A stretch of DNA of 64,000 bases, from assembly GCF_006716465.1 (NCBI RefSeq), contig NZ_VFPB01000004.1:1-64000 (forward strand). The letters are read 5' to 3'. Positions 1 to 8,614 of this stretch are shown in pieces. Numbering within the stretch: position 1 is the first letter of the stretch; each line of letters starts with the position of its first letter. The notes beneath the pieces were generated by a model. The model searched no databases, was not told the origin of the DNA, and saw only the letters and a program-made list of their open reading frames with translations. Position numbers and translations under genes: made by a program. Origin of the DNA: Pseudoxanthomonas sp. 3HH-4 (GTDB lineage: Bacteria; Pseudomonadota; Gammaproteobacteria; Xanthomonadales; Xanthomonadaceae).

Positions 1-63
1 ACGCCGTCAGCGTACGCAAAACAGCTTGCTGCCAAAGCCGATATCATCAATCCCGGACTCTAG
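1..63 (+). CDS. C-terminal tail of a truncated protein, possibly an IS3-type transposase
   Basis: Frame 1 is open from the window edge to a TAG at 61-63 and reads as a plausible protein end of 20 residues containing TPSAYAKQLAAK. A tail of the form TPxAYAxxL shortly before the stop is typical of OrfB integrases of IS3-family elements (IS407-like group), and the DNA just after the stop ends in GGGGGGACGTC, which resembles a terminal inverted repeat of such elements. The identification is tentative because only 20 residues are visible; it could equally be the end of an unrelated gene. Confidence 0.4.
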   Translation, partial: TPSAYAKQLAAKADIINPGL

Positions 64-164
64 ATCCAACCGCTACTGAAAGCGGGGGGACGTCGATGGC
101 GACAAGAATCCGGATGAATCATCGACACTCCGCAGTCCCACCAACGACAAACGACAGGCCCCGG

Positions 165-548
165 ATGAAGCCCCCAGTTGCCTTGCTGCTTCTCCTCATG
201 TGTTCAACCGCTATCGCAACGGAAACGACGGAGCGCAAGGAATGGGAATGGCGCGGCCCCGGTGAAGCGGGTGCGTGGCTGTAGACGGAGAAGCGCGGAA
301 GCACGGTCAGCTTCAGCCTCGAATTGAACCGGGGGGAACCGTCGTACAACATCGGCGTGGCATCCGGGCAGTTCCCCCTGGAGCACCATCTGGGTATCTA
401 CCAGCCCTACGAACTCCCGGGGTGCGCGTTGGCCTTCGCGTTCGTCGGTGATGAGGTGGAGATCAAGCAGCTCGGCTCCGGCTCGGATTGCGGCTTCGGG
501 TTCGGCGTGATGGCAAGCCATGTGCTCACGCTCAAGCAGGCGAAGTGA
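165..548 (+). pseudogene. Small secreted protein gene interrupted by an in-frame TAG
   Basis: From the ATG at 165 the frame encodes a hydrophobic signal-like N-terminus (PVALLLLLMCSTAIA) and about 16 further residues. It meets TAG at 282-284 and then stays open in the same frame to the TGA at 546-548. The downstream part is protein-like, with no second stop and no obvious start of its own before the ATG at 324. The simplest reading is one exported protein of about 127 residues carrying a nonsense mutation near codon 40. An ATG at 96 is also in frame but gives a poor leader. I do not recognise the family. A sequencing error at 282-284 would give the same picture. Confidence 0.5.
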
Positions 549-558
549 GCACGCCCGC

Positions 559-1482
559 TCAACGCGGAGGCAGGATGGCCGGTGCATGCTGCGCCATCAG
601 CTCCACAATCCAGTCGATGAACACGCGCAGCTTGCGGCTGACATGGCGGCTTGGCGGGAAGGCCACGTACAACGGCATCGGGTCGAGGTGCCAGTCCTCG
701 AACAGCGGCACCAGTTCGCCGCGCGCCAGCGGTGCGCGCGCCATGTACTGCGGTAGCCACAACACGCCCAGGCCGGCTAAGCCCGCAGCCAGGTAGGCAT
801 TGCCATCGTCCACCGACAGCACATGCCGGCCGTGCACACGCAACTGCTCGTCGCCGCGCCGCATCGCATACGCCAGTGGCGTGCCGGTGCGCGAACCGCG
901 ATAGCCGATGATGCGGTGGTTGCTGTCTTCCAGTGCCTGCGGATGCAGCGGCTCACCCGCACGCGCCAGATAGTCCGGCGCGGCGTACACCCCCAGCGCC
1001 AGGTCGGCGACGTGGCGCGCGCGCAGTGACGGCTCGGTGAGTTCACCGCCACGCACCACGCAGTCCACGTTCTCGTCGATCAGGTCCACCTTGCGGTCGC
1101 TGGCGCCCAGGTCCAGCTGGATGTCCGGATACCGCGCGTGGAAGGTGGGCAGGGCTGGCACCACGACCAGGGTGGCCAAGGGCGCGGGCACGTCCACGCG
1201 CAGGCGGCCGCGCGGCGAGGCGGAGGCTGCCGACAGACTGGTCTCGGCATCGTCCAGGTCGGCCAGCAGGCGCACGACGCGCTCGTAGTAGGCGGTCCCG
1301 TCGGCGGTGGCGTTGACCCTGCGCGTGGTGCGGTGGAGCAGCTTCACGCGCAGGTGGGTTTCCAATTGCTGCACGAGTTGGGTCACGCGCGTCCTGCTGG
1401 TCTGCAGCGTGTCGGCGGCCTTGGTGAAGCTGCCGGTTTCCACCACGCGGATGAAGGCCTGCATCGCGTCGATACGGTCCAT
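559..1482 (-). CDS. LysR-family transcriptional regulator
   Basis: A 307-residue protein with the LysR layout: an N-terminal winged helix-turn-helix (residues about 5-64, with SFTKAADTLQTSRTRVTQLV as the recognition region) and a periplasmic-binding-type effector domain from about residue 90 to 300. It belongs to the common subgroup whose effector domain has GRLRVDVPAPLA and NVDCVVRGG. It is divergent from the Rid-family gene at 1619, with a 136-base shared intergenic region holding an inverted repeat of the LysR-box type. Control of that neighbour is the usual expectation for such a pair. The effector is not predictable from sequence. Confidence 0.9.
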   Translation of the reverse strand: MDRIDAMQAFIRVVETGSFTKAADTLQTSRTRVTQLVQQLETHLRVKLLHRTTRRVNATADGTAYYERVVRLLADLDDAETSLSAASASPRGRLRVDVPAPLATLVVVPALPTFHARYPDIQLDLGASDRKVDLIDENVDCVVRGGELTEPSLRARHVADLALGVYAAPDYLARAGEPLHPQALEDSNHRIIGYRGSRTGTPLAYAMRRGDEQLRVHGRHVLSVDDGNAYLAAGLAGLGVLWLPQYMARAPLARGELVPLFEDWHLDPMPLYVAFPPSRHVSRKLRVFIDWIVELMAQHAPAILPPR

Positions 1483-1508
1483 GTGGTCTCCAGAGGGCCC
1501 AACGGGAT

Positions 1509-1527
1509 TGTTTGGATTCTACAAACA
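1509..1527. promoter_or_regulatory. Candidate LysR operator
   Basis: A perfect inverted repeat of TGTTTG and CAAACA separated by 7 bases lies 27 bases upstream of the LysR start and 92 bases upstream of the Rid-family start. It has the T-N11-A form typical of LysR binding sites. No binding evidence is available; the call rests on symmetry and position. Confidence 0.4.
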
Positions 1528-1618
1528 GTGCTCCCCGGGTCGGCGTGTTTATCGCACGGGTGCGACTGCCTAGAGTGGCTCCCGCGCGCCGGAATCCCCG
1601 GCCCCAAGGAGATACCCC

Positions 1619-2011
1619 GTGAGTCCCCGTGATGCTGTTTTCCCCGCAGGTCGGCATGCGCTTTACGCAGCCCACCGCTATTCCGCCGCGATCAAGTCGG
1701 ATGACCTGCTGTTCGTGTCCGGTCAGGTCGGCAGCCGCGACGACGGTTCGCCCGAGCCGGATTTCGAGGCCCAGGTCCGCCTGGCGTTCGCCAATCTGGA
1801 AGCGACCCTGCGCGCAGCCGGATGCGGATTCGACGACATCGTCGACGTCACCACCTTCCACACCGATCCCGCACGCCAGTTCGACACGGTCTTGGCCATG
1901 AAGGACGAGATCTTTCCGCAAGCGCCCTATCCGGCCTGGACCGCGATCGGCGTTACCTGGCTCGCGGGCTTCGACTTCGAGATCAAGGTCATCGCGCGCA
2001 TTCCGCGCTGA
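1619..2011 (+). CDS. RidA/YjgF-family protein lacking the RidA arginine
   Basis: A 130-residue member of the Rid (YjgF/YER057c/UK114) superfamily: LLFVSGQVG, then FANLEATLRAAGCGFDDIVDVTTF, and a C-terminal FEIKVIARIP strand. RidA itself hydrolyses reactive enamines and imines from PLP enzymes through an arginine in a PARxxV stretch. Here the aligned stretch reads PAWTAIGVTWLAG, without that arginine, so this is probably one of the Rid subfamilies with a different, mostly unknown role. The start is a GTG preceded by AAGGAG at good spacing. It is divergent from the LysR gene and probably regulated by it. Confidence 0.85.
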   Translation: MSPRDAVFPAGRHALYAAHRYSAAIKSDDLLFVSGQVGSRDDGSPEPDFEAQVRLAFANLEATLRAAGCGFDDIVDVTTFHTDPARQFDTVLAMKDEIFPQAPYPAWTAIGVTWLAGFDFEIKVIARIPR

Positions 2012-2154
2012 ACATCCGCGTGGTGAAGGCCGGGCACGGCCAGGTGCTCAGACCGTACCCGACTGGATGCGGTGTGTCGCTTCACCGGGATCCAGCGAAT
2101 GTGTCGCGGGATTTTCCCGTTGCGACGATCCGGTTCCGCGTCATCCCGCGCGGA

Positions 2155-2808
2155 TCAGCCCGCGCTGCGCGGCACCGGCGTGTTGAGCAGTTGCTGCTCC
2201 CACAAGTACGCGATCCCGCTGCCTGCAGCATGCTGCTTGAGCACCTCCGTCAGTTCGGCGGCGTGGTCGGTCCGGGCCCAGTCGCGCTGCCATTCGGCCG
2301 CGACTGCCAGCCAGGTCATCATGTTCGCGCCCGCCGCGATCATGCGCTGGATGGCCACCTGGTGCGCCTCGACCGACACCGCGCCGGATGCATCGGTGAC
2401 GACGGTCACGTCCCAGCCTTCGCCCAATGCCTGGATCACCGGCATGGCGACGCAGATCTCGGTCCACAGGCCGGCGATGACCAGCTGCTTGCGGCCCGTC
2501 GCCTTGACCGCGTCCACCACCTTGCGGTCTTCCCAGGTGTTGATGAACGTCCGGTCGATCACTTCCTGGCCCGGAAACACGTCGGTGATCTGCGGAAAGA
2601 TGAGGCCGCCGCGTTCGGCGATGACGCTGGTCAGGATGGTGGGCACACCGAACGCCTTGGCGGATTTCGCCAGCGCGGTCGCATTGTTGACCACCATGTG
2701 CGGGTCGTGGCTGTTGAGGTTGGCGAGCTGGTACGGCTGGTGGTCGATCAGAACGAGGACCGAGTCTTCCGGACGAAGCAGCGACGCGAGGCCGTTACGA
2801 AAAGTCAT
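2155..2808 (-). CDS. ycaC: YcaC-like isochorismatase-family hydrolase
   Basis: A 217-residue cysteine hydrolase of the isochorismatase fold. Asp22 (VLVLIDHQ) and Cys119 (GLWTEICVA) are in the catalytic positions. The third position is Arg86 (VIDRTFINTW), as in the YcaC subgroup, rather than the lysine of nicotinamidases. TDASGA and the C-terminal stretch around ANMMTWLAVAAEWQRDW also match the YcaC type closely. The ATG at 2808 is preceded by AGGATG. The in-frame extension further upstream runs into the divergent promoter region and was rejected. The true substrate of YcaC proteins is not established. It is divergent from a LysR gene that likely regulates it. Confidence 0.88.
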   Translation of the reverse strand: MTFRNGLASLLRPEDSVLVLIDHQPYQLANLNSHDPHMVVNNATALAKSAKAFGVPTILTSVIAERGGLIFPQITDVFPGQEVIDRTFINTWEDRKVVDAVKATGRKQLVIAGLWTEICVAMPVIQALGEGWDVTVVTDASGAVSVEAHQVAIQRMIAAGANMMTWLAVAAEWQRDWARTDHAAELTEVLKQHAAGSGIAYLWEQQLLNTPVPRSAG

Positions 2809-2935
2809 GGATACATCCTGTGGTGAGGGGAAGGTGCAGAGATGGACGCAGCGGTGGCTGCATCGTCCCGGCGCAAACCTTGTCATCCTCCTGCGCGGGG
2901 CGGTAGCGCCCGTTCGTGCCAAGCTGTGTCGCGGA

Positions 2936-2953
2936 ATCGGGAACACGGGATTC
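2936..2953. promoter_or_regulatory. Inverted repeat, possible LysR site
   Basis: GAATC and GATTC arms are separated by 8 bases in the region between the ycaC-like gene and the LysR gene at 2997. The position suits a regulator site but the arms are short, so this is weak evidence. Confidence 0.22.
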
Positions 2954-2996
2954 GCGAGGGCTGTGGCAGGCTATGGCGCGCATCCGGGAGACCACG

Positions 2997-3890
2997 TTGG
3001 ATATCGAAGACCTGCGGACATTCGTGGAAGTGGCCGATGCCGGCGGCGTTTCCCCCGCTGCGCGCCGGCTCGGCGTTGCCAAGTCCGTCGTCAGCCGGCG
3101 GCTGGGCCGGATCGAGGCGGAACTGGGCGTGCAACTGCTCGCACGCACCACGCGCGGCGCCGCGCTCACCGAGGCCGGCGCCACGTTCCGCGAGCACGCC
3201 GCCCGGGCCTGCGCCGAGATCGACGCGGCCCGGGAAACCATCCTGCCCAGCGGTGACCTGCGTGGCCGCCTGCGCATAGCGGCGCCGCTGTCCTTCGGGC
3301 CGACCCACTTCGCTTCCGTGCTCGCGGAAATGGCGCGGCGCCACCCGCAGCTGCACGTGCATACCGCCTACAGCGATCGCTTCGTCGACCTGGTCGCGGA
3401 GGGGTTCGATTGCGCGATCCGTGTGGGCTATCTTCAGGATTCCACGCTGGTCGCGCGCTGCGTGGGGCCGCTGTATGGGAAGCTCGTCGCGAGCCCGGAT
3501 TATCTCGACGCGCATGGCGTCCCCGAGGTGCCGGGTGACCTCGCCGCGCATGAAGCGCTGATGCAGGGAACCGAAGCGTGGCAGTTCATGGACGGCGACG
3601 GGATCATCACCGTGCATCCGCGCGGGCGCTTCAAGGCCGACAACGGCACCGCGCTGATCGCCGCCGCCGTCGCCGGGCTCGGCATCGCGTGGCTCCCCGA
3701 TGGCCTCACCCGCGACTACGTGGCCTCCGGCGCGCTGGTGCCGGTCATGACCCGCTATCCGCCGCCGCCGGCCGGCATCTATGTCATCCGGCCGCCCGGC
3801 CAGCATCCTTCACTCAAGGTGCGGGCGCTCACCGAGTTGCTGATCGAATGTTTCGAACAGGCGCCGCACCTGGCGGATGTCGGCGGCTGA
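2997..3890 (+). CDS. LysR-family transcriptional regulator
   Basis: About 297 residues with the LysR plan: N-terminal helix-turn-helix (GGVSPAARRLGVAKSVVSRR) and an effector-binding domain (LRIAAPLSFGP, FDCAIRVGYL, GLGIAWLPDGL). I chose a TTG start at 2997 because GGGAGA lies six bases upstream and the product then begins DIEDLRTFVEV, the normal LysR beginning; an ATG at 2973 would add eight residues. It is divergent from the ycaC-like hydrolase, the usual arrangement of a LysR protein and its target. The ligand is unknown. Confidence 0.88.
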   Translation: MDIEDLRTFVEVADAGGVSPAARRLGVAKSVVSRRLGRIEAELGVQLLARTTRGAALTEAGATFREHAARACAEIDAARETILPSGDLRGRLRIAAPLSFGPTHFASVLAEMARRHPQLHVHTAYSDRFVDLVAEGFDCAIRVGYLQDSTLVARCVGPLYGKLVASPDYLDAHGVPEVPGDLAAHEALMQGTEAWQFMDGDGIITVHPRGRFKADNGTALIAAAVAGLGIAWLPDGLTRDYVASGALVPVMTRYPPPPAGIYVIRPPGQHPSLKVRALTELLIECFEQAPHLADVGG

Positions 3891-4035
3891 ACCGCCGCGG
3901 TAGTGGCGATCACATCGAGGGCAGGCAGCGGGCCGGGTGGCACCGTTCCATGGCACAGTGCGGCGGCCTGCGCGGGTGTGGAGCATCGAAGCCGTTGCGG
4001 CATCCGCCCACCATGTTCATCCCGGAGAATCACGC

Positions 4036-5169
4036 ATGCGGTTCCACCTTGGCTGTTGGTCCGTGATCGCGATGCTGGCCTGCAGTGCGCCCCTCGCGTG
4101 GTCAGCGCAATCCAGGGAGTCCTTCGCCCTGCGCGTACCCGTCGCGCCCATGGCGCGCGCGATGCAGGGAGGCCAGGAACTGGTCTACGAACTGCACCTG
4201 GACAACCATGCCCGCCGCGATCTGCGGCCCGTGCGCGTTGACGTGCTGGATGCGGCCGATGGGCGCGTGCTGGTCGCCTACGAAGGCGCGACGCTGGAGC
4301 AACGACTGGACCGTTCGGGCGTGCAGTGGAAGGCCGAGACGTTCGATGCGATCCCGTCGGGGAGGCGCGGCGTAGTGTTCATCGAACTGCCATTGAAGGG
4401 CGTGTTGCCCGCCGCATTGCGCCATCGTGTCGGTTTCGCGGATGCGCATGCGGATGCCGGTGCGGACATCGACACGATCGAAGGCGGTTCGACACCGGTG
4501 ATCGACGGCAAGACCCCGGTGCTGGCGCCGCCGCTCGACGGCGGTCCGTGGGTCGCCATCCATGATCCCCGCTGGGCGCGCGGGCATCGCCGCGTGGGCT
4601 ATGCCTTCAACGGTGCCCTGCGTACCCCCGGTCGCCATGCGGCCGACTGGGTGAAGCTGGATGCATCCGGGCGCAAGGCGCCGGAGGGCAACGATCTTGC
4701 CGCACGCACCTACAGCCATGGACAGCCTGTGTACGCCGTAGCCGATGGCGTGGTGAGCCGCGTGCACGACCGGTCACCGGAGCGTACGCGGCTTTCGGAA
4801 GACATCACCGGCACCGAAGGCAATCACGTGGTCCTGCAGCTCGACAACGGCTACTACGCGCACTACGGCCACCTGCGCCCCGGCAGTGCGACGGTCGTGC
4901 CGGGCATGCGCGTCAGGGCGGGCGACAGGATCGCGCAGGTCGGGTTCAGTGGCAGCGCCTCCAATCCGCAACTCCACTTCGCCCTCACCGACGGCCCGGA
5001 TGAACTGGCCAGCGAAGGCATCGCGTACACGTTTGCGCGCTACCGCCTGCTGGGCTCGTTCGACGACGTCTCGCGGATCGGCCGCGGCATGTGGACGCCC
5101 GCCAGCGCGCAGCAGGAGGTCCGGGCCTCCATGCCCGCGGGCATGAGCGTGGTGCGCTGGCCGGAGTAG
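4036..5169 (+). CDS. Secreted M23-family (LytM-like) metallopeptidase
   Basis: A 377-residue exported protein. The N-terminus MRFHLGCWSVIAMLACSAPLAWSA is a signal peptide. A beta-rich N-terminal domain follows, and the C-terminal half carries an M23 domain: HAADW, PVYAVADGVVSRV, YYAHYGHLRPGS, VRAGDRIAQVGFSG and PQLHFAL. These correspond to the zinc-binding and catalytic blocks, with LHF in place of the common HLH. Such proteins cut peptide cross-links in peptidoglycan or sit as inactive activators. The ATG at 4036 was chosen because it starts the signal peptide; the longer upstream frame does not look coding. The next gene, 5337, is also exported but apparently not in a tight operon (167-base gap). 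Confidence 0.85.
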   Translation: MRFHLGCWSVIAMLACSAPLAWSAQSRESFALRVPVAPMARAMQGGQELVYELHLDNHARRDLRPVRVDVLDAADGRVLVAYEGATLEQRLDRSGVQWKAETFDAIPSGRRGVVFIELPLKGVLPAALRHRVGFADAHADAGADIDTIEGGSTPVIDGKTPVLAPPLDGGPWVAIHDPRWARGHRRVGYAFNGALRTPGRHAADWVKLDASGRKAPEGNDLAARTYSHGQPVYAVADGVVSRVHDRSPERTRLSEDITGTEGNHVVLQLDNGYYAHYGHLRPGSATVVPGMRVRAGDRIAQVGFSGSASNPQLHFALTDGPDELASEGIAYTFARYRLLGSFDDVSRIGRGMWTPASAQQEVRASMPAGMSVVRWPE

Positions 5170-5336
5170 GGCTTGCGCAGGGGGGCGGGGTGATTCGTCG
5201 GTCCCATCGCGGCTTCGTCGCATCCTGTTGGCCTGCAGCGCGGTCTGCGTGCATCCTTCCAGGCTGGACAGGCGCGGGTCTCCTCCTTCGCCTGGCATGG
5301 CCATCACGACACGCCGGTACCGGCATGAGAGGACAG

Positions 5337-6533
5337 ATGCGTTTCAGGACGTCATGGCGGGTGGCCGCGATGCTGGTCGCGATGCTGGTATCGGGCTGGG
5401 CGGGGGCCGTGGATGCGCCCGCGGGCGCGGCGGGCGAGGGCATCGATGCCCGCCTCCAGGTACGCATGGCCGAGTCCGGCCTGGTGGGTGTGGGCGTGGC
5501 GGTGATCATCGACCGGAAGTTGGCGTGGTCGAAGGGCTACGGCTTCGCCGACAAGCAGCGCGGCGTGCCGTTCACGCCCGACACGGTGATGGCGATCGGC
5601 TCGATCAGCAAGACCTTCACCGGCGTGGCGATGATGCAGGCGGTGCAGGAGGGCAGCCTGTCGCTGGACGAGGACATCAACCGCTATCTGCCTTTCAAGG
5701 TGGTGCATCCCGCGTTCCCGGAGGCGCGCATCACGCTGCGCCAGTTGGCCACGCACACCTCGGGCATCACGGATCGGTGGGCGGTATACGAGCGCCAGTA
5801 CCACTGGGGCGGTGACGCGCCGGAAACGCTGGGTGATTTCCTGCCGGGCTATCTGGCGGCGGGCGGCAAGGACTATGCGCCGGAAAACTTCGTGCCGCAC
5901 GCGCCGGGCACGCACCGCGAGTACTCCAACATCGGGGCGGCACTGGCGGGCTACATCGTGGAGCGTGCGGTTGGCGAACCGCTGAACACCTACACGCGCC
6001 GCACCATCTTTGCGCCATTGCGGATGGCCCGCAGCGGCTGGTTGCTGTCGGAGGTGCCGGCCGATGCGCATGCCACGCTGTACGTGGCGCAGGACGGCTT
6101 CAGCATTCCCCTCCCGCCCTACGGCCTGACCACCTATCCCGATGGTGGCGTGCGGACGTCGGTGGCGGAACTGTCCCGGTTCTTCATCGCGCTGCTTGGC
6201 GGCGGCCAGTACGAGGGCGCGCGCATCCTGCAGCCTGCCTCGGCCGCGGAGATGATGAGGCTGCAGTACACCGCGGCGAACAAGCCGGACAACATCGTAC
6301 TGGCGGAGAAGAACTCCGGCCTGTTCTGGGCCACCAAGTACGATGGCCGCTTCGTCGGCCACGGCGGTTCCGACCCCGGCGTGCGGACCGAGATGCTCGC
6401 CACGCCGGCGGGTGACGTGGCCGTGGTGCTGTTCACCAATACCTCGCTGGCAGAACGCGACGGCAAGGTCTACGCGGAGCTGTTCAAGGATGTCTGGGAG
6501 CATGCGCAGGCACTGAAGTCCGCCGCGAAATAG
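5337..6533 (+). CDS. Exported serine hydrolase of the beta-lactamase/DD-peptidase fold
   Basis: A 398-residue protein with a signal peptide (VAAMLVAMLVSGWAGA) and the serine beta-lactamase-like fold. The active-site motifs are Ser89-x-x-Lys92 in GSISKTFTG, Tyr196-Ser-Asn198 in REYSNIGAA, and a HGG motif at about residue 342 in place of KTG. The HGG form is usual for class C-like esterases and D-aminopeptidases. It is therefore a penicillin-binding-protein-like esterase or peptidase and should not be read as a resistance gene. GAGAGG sits just upstream of the chosen ATG. An exported alpha/beta hydrolase follows on the same strand. Confidence 0.88.
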   Translation: MRFRTSWRVAAMLVAMLVSGWAGAVDAPAGAAGEGIDARLQVRMAESGLVGVGVAVIIDRKLAWSKGYGFADKQRGVPFTPDTVMAIGSISKTFTGVAMMQAVQEGSLSLDEDINRYLPFKVVHPAFPEARITLRQLATHTSGITDRWAVYERQYHWGGDAPETLGDFLPGYLAAGGKDYAPENFVPHAPGTHREYSNIGAALAGYIVERAVGEPLNTYTRRTIFAPLRMARSGWLLSEVPADAHATLYVAQDGFSIPLPPYGLTTYPDGGVRTSVAELSRFFIALLGGGQYEGARILQPASAAEMMRLQYTAANKPDNIVLAEKNSGLFWATKYDGRFVGHGGSDPGVRTEMLATPAGDVAVVLFTNTSLAERDGKVYAELFKDVWEHAQALKSAAK

Positions 6534-6608
6534 TCCGGGTCGGCCGCCCGCCGATCCTGCGAGAATGCGGCCAGGCCCGCAGTGCGCGCGGGCATGGGAG
6601 GGAACGGC

Positions 6609-7496
6609 ATGATTCGCTGCATGATGGCCATCCTGGCGTGGCTGCTGGTGACCGCGATGCCGACGGCCCAGGCGGCACCGCCTTCGCCGAGTACGGAAGA
6701 CGGCAGCGTCCCGCGCGTACCGCTGGAGTATCTGCCTGCGCTGAAGGGGGATTACTTCCCGTTGACCGACCGTGGATCCGGGCGCGTGCACCACGTCTAC
6801 GTGCGCTATCCCGAAGGCTACGACGCGTCGGCGTCGACACGTTATCCGGTGGTGTACCTGCTGGATGGCGACAGCCTGTTCCCGCTGCTGGCGCCCACGC
6901 ATCTGTTCCTGCATTACGACGAGAAGCTGCCGGAGGCCATCCTGGTGGGCATCGCCTATGGCGGCTTCGACCCGGCCATCAACAAGCGCCACATCGACTT
7001 CACTGCGCCGGGTGCGGACGCCACGCCGGAGCAGGGCGGGGCGCCCGGGTTCCTGGCCTTCCTGCGCGGGCAAGTGGTGCCCGAAGTGGAGCGTCGTTAT
7101 GCCACCGATCCGGCGCGACGCGTCCTGGTGGGGCAGTCGCGCGCGGGCTACTTCGTGCTGTGGTCGGCACGGGAGGCGCCGGACCTGTTCTGGGGCCGCA
7201 TCGCCAGCAATCCGGCGCCCGGTCCGGCGCGTGACGCGCTGTTCTCCGGGGCGCTGCCGCATGCGCGCGACGACCTGCGCGTGGCGGTGGCCAGCGGCAC
7301 GCGCGACACGGTCGAACGCCGGCGGGTGGCGAGGGAGTGGGTCGATGGGTGGACGTCCCGCGCGGATGCGCCGTGGCGGATCGGCTTCTTCGAGATCGCC
7401 GACGGCACGCACGCGGCCAGCATCGGGGAAACCTACCGGCGCGCGATGCTGTGGCTGTTCCGCGAGGGGAACGATCCGCCGGCACCCACCCGCTGA
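6609..7496 (+). CDS. Exported alpha/beta hydrolase of the esterase D/Fes type
   Basis: About 295 residues with a signal peptide (MIRCMMAILAWLLVTAMPTAQA) and an esterase family (PF00756-like) domain: YPVVYLLDGDSLFP, ILVGIAYGG, nucleophile elbow GQSRAGYF with Ser177, and a late His in DGTHAAS. Relatives hydrolyse esters of carbohydrates or siderophores, or remain uncharacterised; no siderophore genes are nearby, so the substrate is open. The ATG at 6609 follows GGGAGGG and starts the signal peptide. It lies 75 bases after the serine hydrolase gene, so co-transcription is possible. Confidence 0.82.
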   Translation: MIRCMMAILAWLLVTAMPTAQAAPPSPSTEDGSVPRVPLEYLPALKGDYFPLTDRGSGRVHHVYVRYPEGYDASASTRYPVVYLLDGDSLFPLLAPTHLFLHYDEKLPEAILVGIAYGGFDPAINKRHIDFTAPGADATPEQGGAPGFLAFLRGQVVPEVERRYATDPARRVLVGQSRAGYFVLWSAREAPDLFWGRIASNPAPGPARDALFSGALPHARDDLRVAVASGTRDTVERRRVAREWVDGWTSRADAPWRIGFFEIADGTHAASIGETYRRAMLWLFREGNDPPAPTR

Positions 7497-7597
7497 GCGT
7501 CCACCCGACCGTAATCGCGTTCACAGAACGCTGCCGATCGTCGGAAATACCGCCGCCATGTCACACAACCGGCATGCGCGCCCCTTACGCTGCGGGC

Positions 7598-7852
7598 ATG
7601 GATACGTTGGCCACCATCCGGGCCGCACTGGCCGTCGCCGGGGAACGCATCGAACGCGATGCGTTGCGCGAGGACCCGCGCGTGTTCATGGACCAGCTGT
7701 GGCGCCAGGTCTACGACGCCGCCCCCGACGATCTGCAACCCTACGTGTGGGCGCGGCTGGCGGACTTCTCCGCGCAACTGGGCCTGATGGGCGACCTGCC
7801 CACGCACCGCAGTCCGGTGCGCGCGCCGCCCGAGGTGTTCGTGCGGCGGTAG
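7598..7852 (+). CDS. Hypothetical protein, 84 residues
   Basis: A short reading frame, MDTLATIRAALAVAGERI to PPEVFVRR, predicted mostly helical with charged residues and no signal peptide or membrane segment. Codon use is like that of its neighbours (strong G/C at third positions). No clear ribosome binding site precedes the ATG, and an in-frame ATG at 7574 is an alternative. It is convergent with the gene ending at 7859. I do not recognise a family. Confidence 0.55.
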   Translation: MDTLATIRAALAVAGERIERDALREDPRVFMDQLWRQVYDAAPDDLQPYVWARLADFSAQLGLMGDLPTHRSPVRAPPEVFVRR

Positions 7853-7858
7853 CGGCGC

Positions 7859-8488
7859 TCACTGAGCCGGCGGGTCCCAGAGGCTGTCGTCCACGGGCGC
7901 CTCGGACAGTCCGCGCACCAGCGTCATCACCATCTCGTTCTCGCTGACGCCGTTCTGCCGCGCCAGCTGCGTGAACACGTCCTCGCTCATCGTGACGAGC
8001 GGGATCAGGTTGAAGCGCCAGCGGCCCTGCTCGCGTTCGAATTCGAAATCGAAGGGCATCTCGACGGTGCCGATCTTCAGCCGTGCCGCCGCGCGGTCGC
8101 CGTCCACCTGCAAGGTGCCCAGTTCGCTGCGCTCGACGCCTTCGCGTCCGATCCAGCCGCGGTCCACGGCATGCGTGAACACCGTGCGCCCGTCCATCGC
8201 ACGCAGGTCACGGGCCGGGACGCGTGCGCGGATGATCAGCACCTGCAGGCGCTCGGTCATCCGTAGTGATTCCAGCGTGGTGCGCTGCGCCGTCAACGCC
8301 AGTTCGCGATAGCGCGCGTACTCGCGCAGCGTGCCGGTGGTGACCTGATCGGCGGCGCGTTCGCCCTGCCGGGCGAGCACGGCGGACTTGTACGCCGCGA
8401 ACGCGGCGCGCACGGCAGTTTCGTCGTCGGCTGCGTGGGCGCTGAAGAACGGGACGAACAGCAGGCACAGGATCAGCCAGCGGGGCAT
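7859..8488 (-). CDS. Secreted hypothetical protein
   Basis: A 209-residue protein with a good signal peptide (MPRWLILCLLFVPFFSAHA, cleavage near residue 20). The mature part alternates helix and strand, with WRFNLIPLVTMSEDVF near the end, reminiscent of NTF2-like or DUF-type periplasmic proteins that precede a C-terminal helical tail. No catalytic motif is visible. It is a single gene, convergent with the 84-residue gene and divergent from the GNAT gene at 8615. The function is not known to me. Confidence 0.75.
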   Translation of the reverse strand: MPRWLILCLLFVPFFSAHAADDETAVRAAFAAYKSAVLARQGERAADQVTTGTLREYARYRELALTAQRTTLESLRMTERLQVLIIRARVPARDLRAMDGRTVFTHAVDRGWIGREGVERSELGTLQVDGDRAAARLKIGTVEMPFDFEFEREQGRWRFNLIPLVTMSEDVFTQLARQNGVSENEMVMTLVRGLSEAPVDDSLWDPPAQ

Positions 8489-8614
8489 GCGGTACTTCCA
8501 TTGCGTGGGGGGGGCGCCATGGTAGGCGATCAGGGGGGCGGACGACTCACACTGACCTCATTCGCAGGGCACCTGCGTTCTGCAAGGCATGGAAGCACGT
8601 AACATGCGCATTGC

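Noticed and set aside
5337-6533. Beta-lactamase resistance gene
   Set aside because: The fold matches, but the HGG third motif and overall type point to an exported esterase or peptidase, not an antibiotic-hydrolysing enzyme.
5352-7412. Long antisense frame across the serine hydrolase and esterase genes
   Set aside because: It spans two well-supported genes on the other strand and has Arg/His-rich shadow composition.
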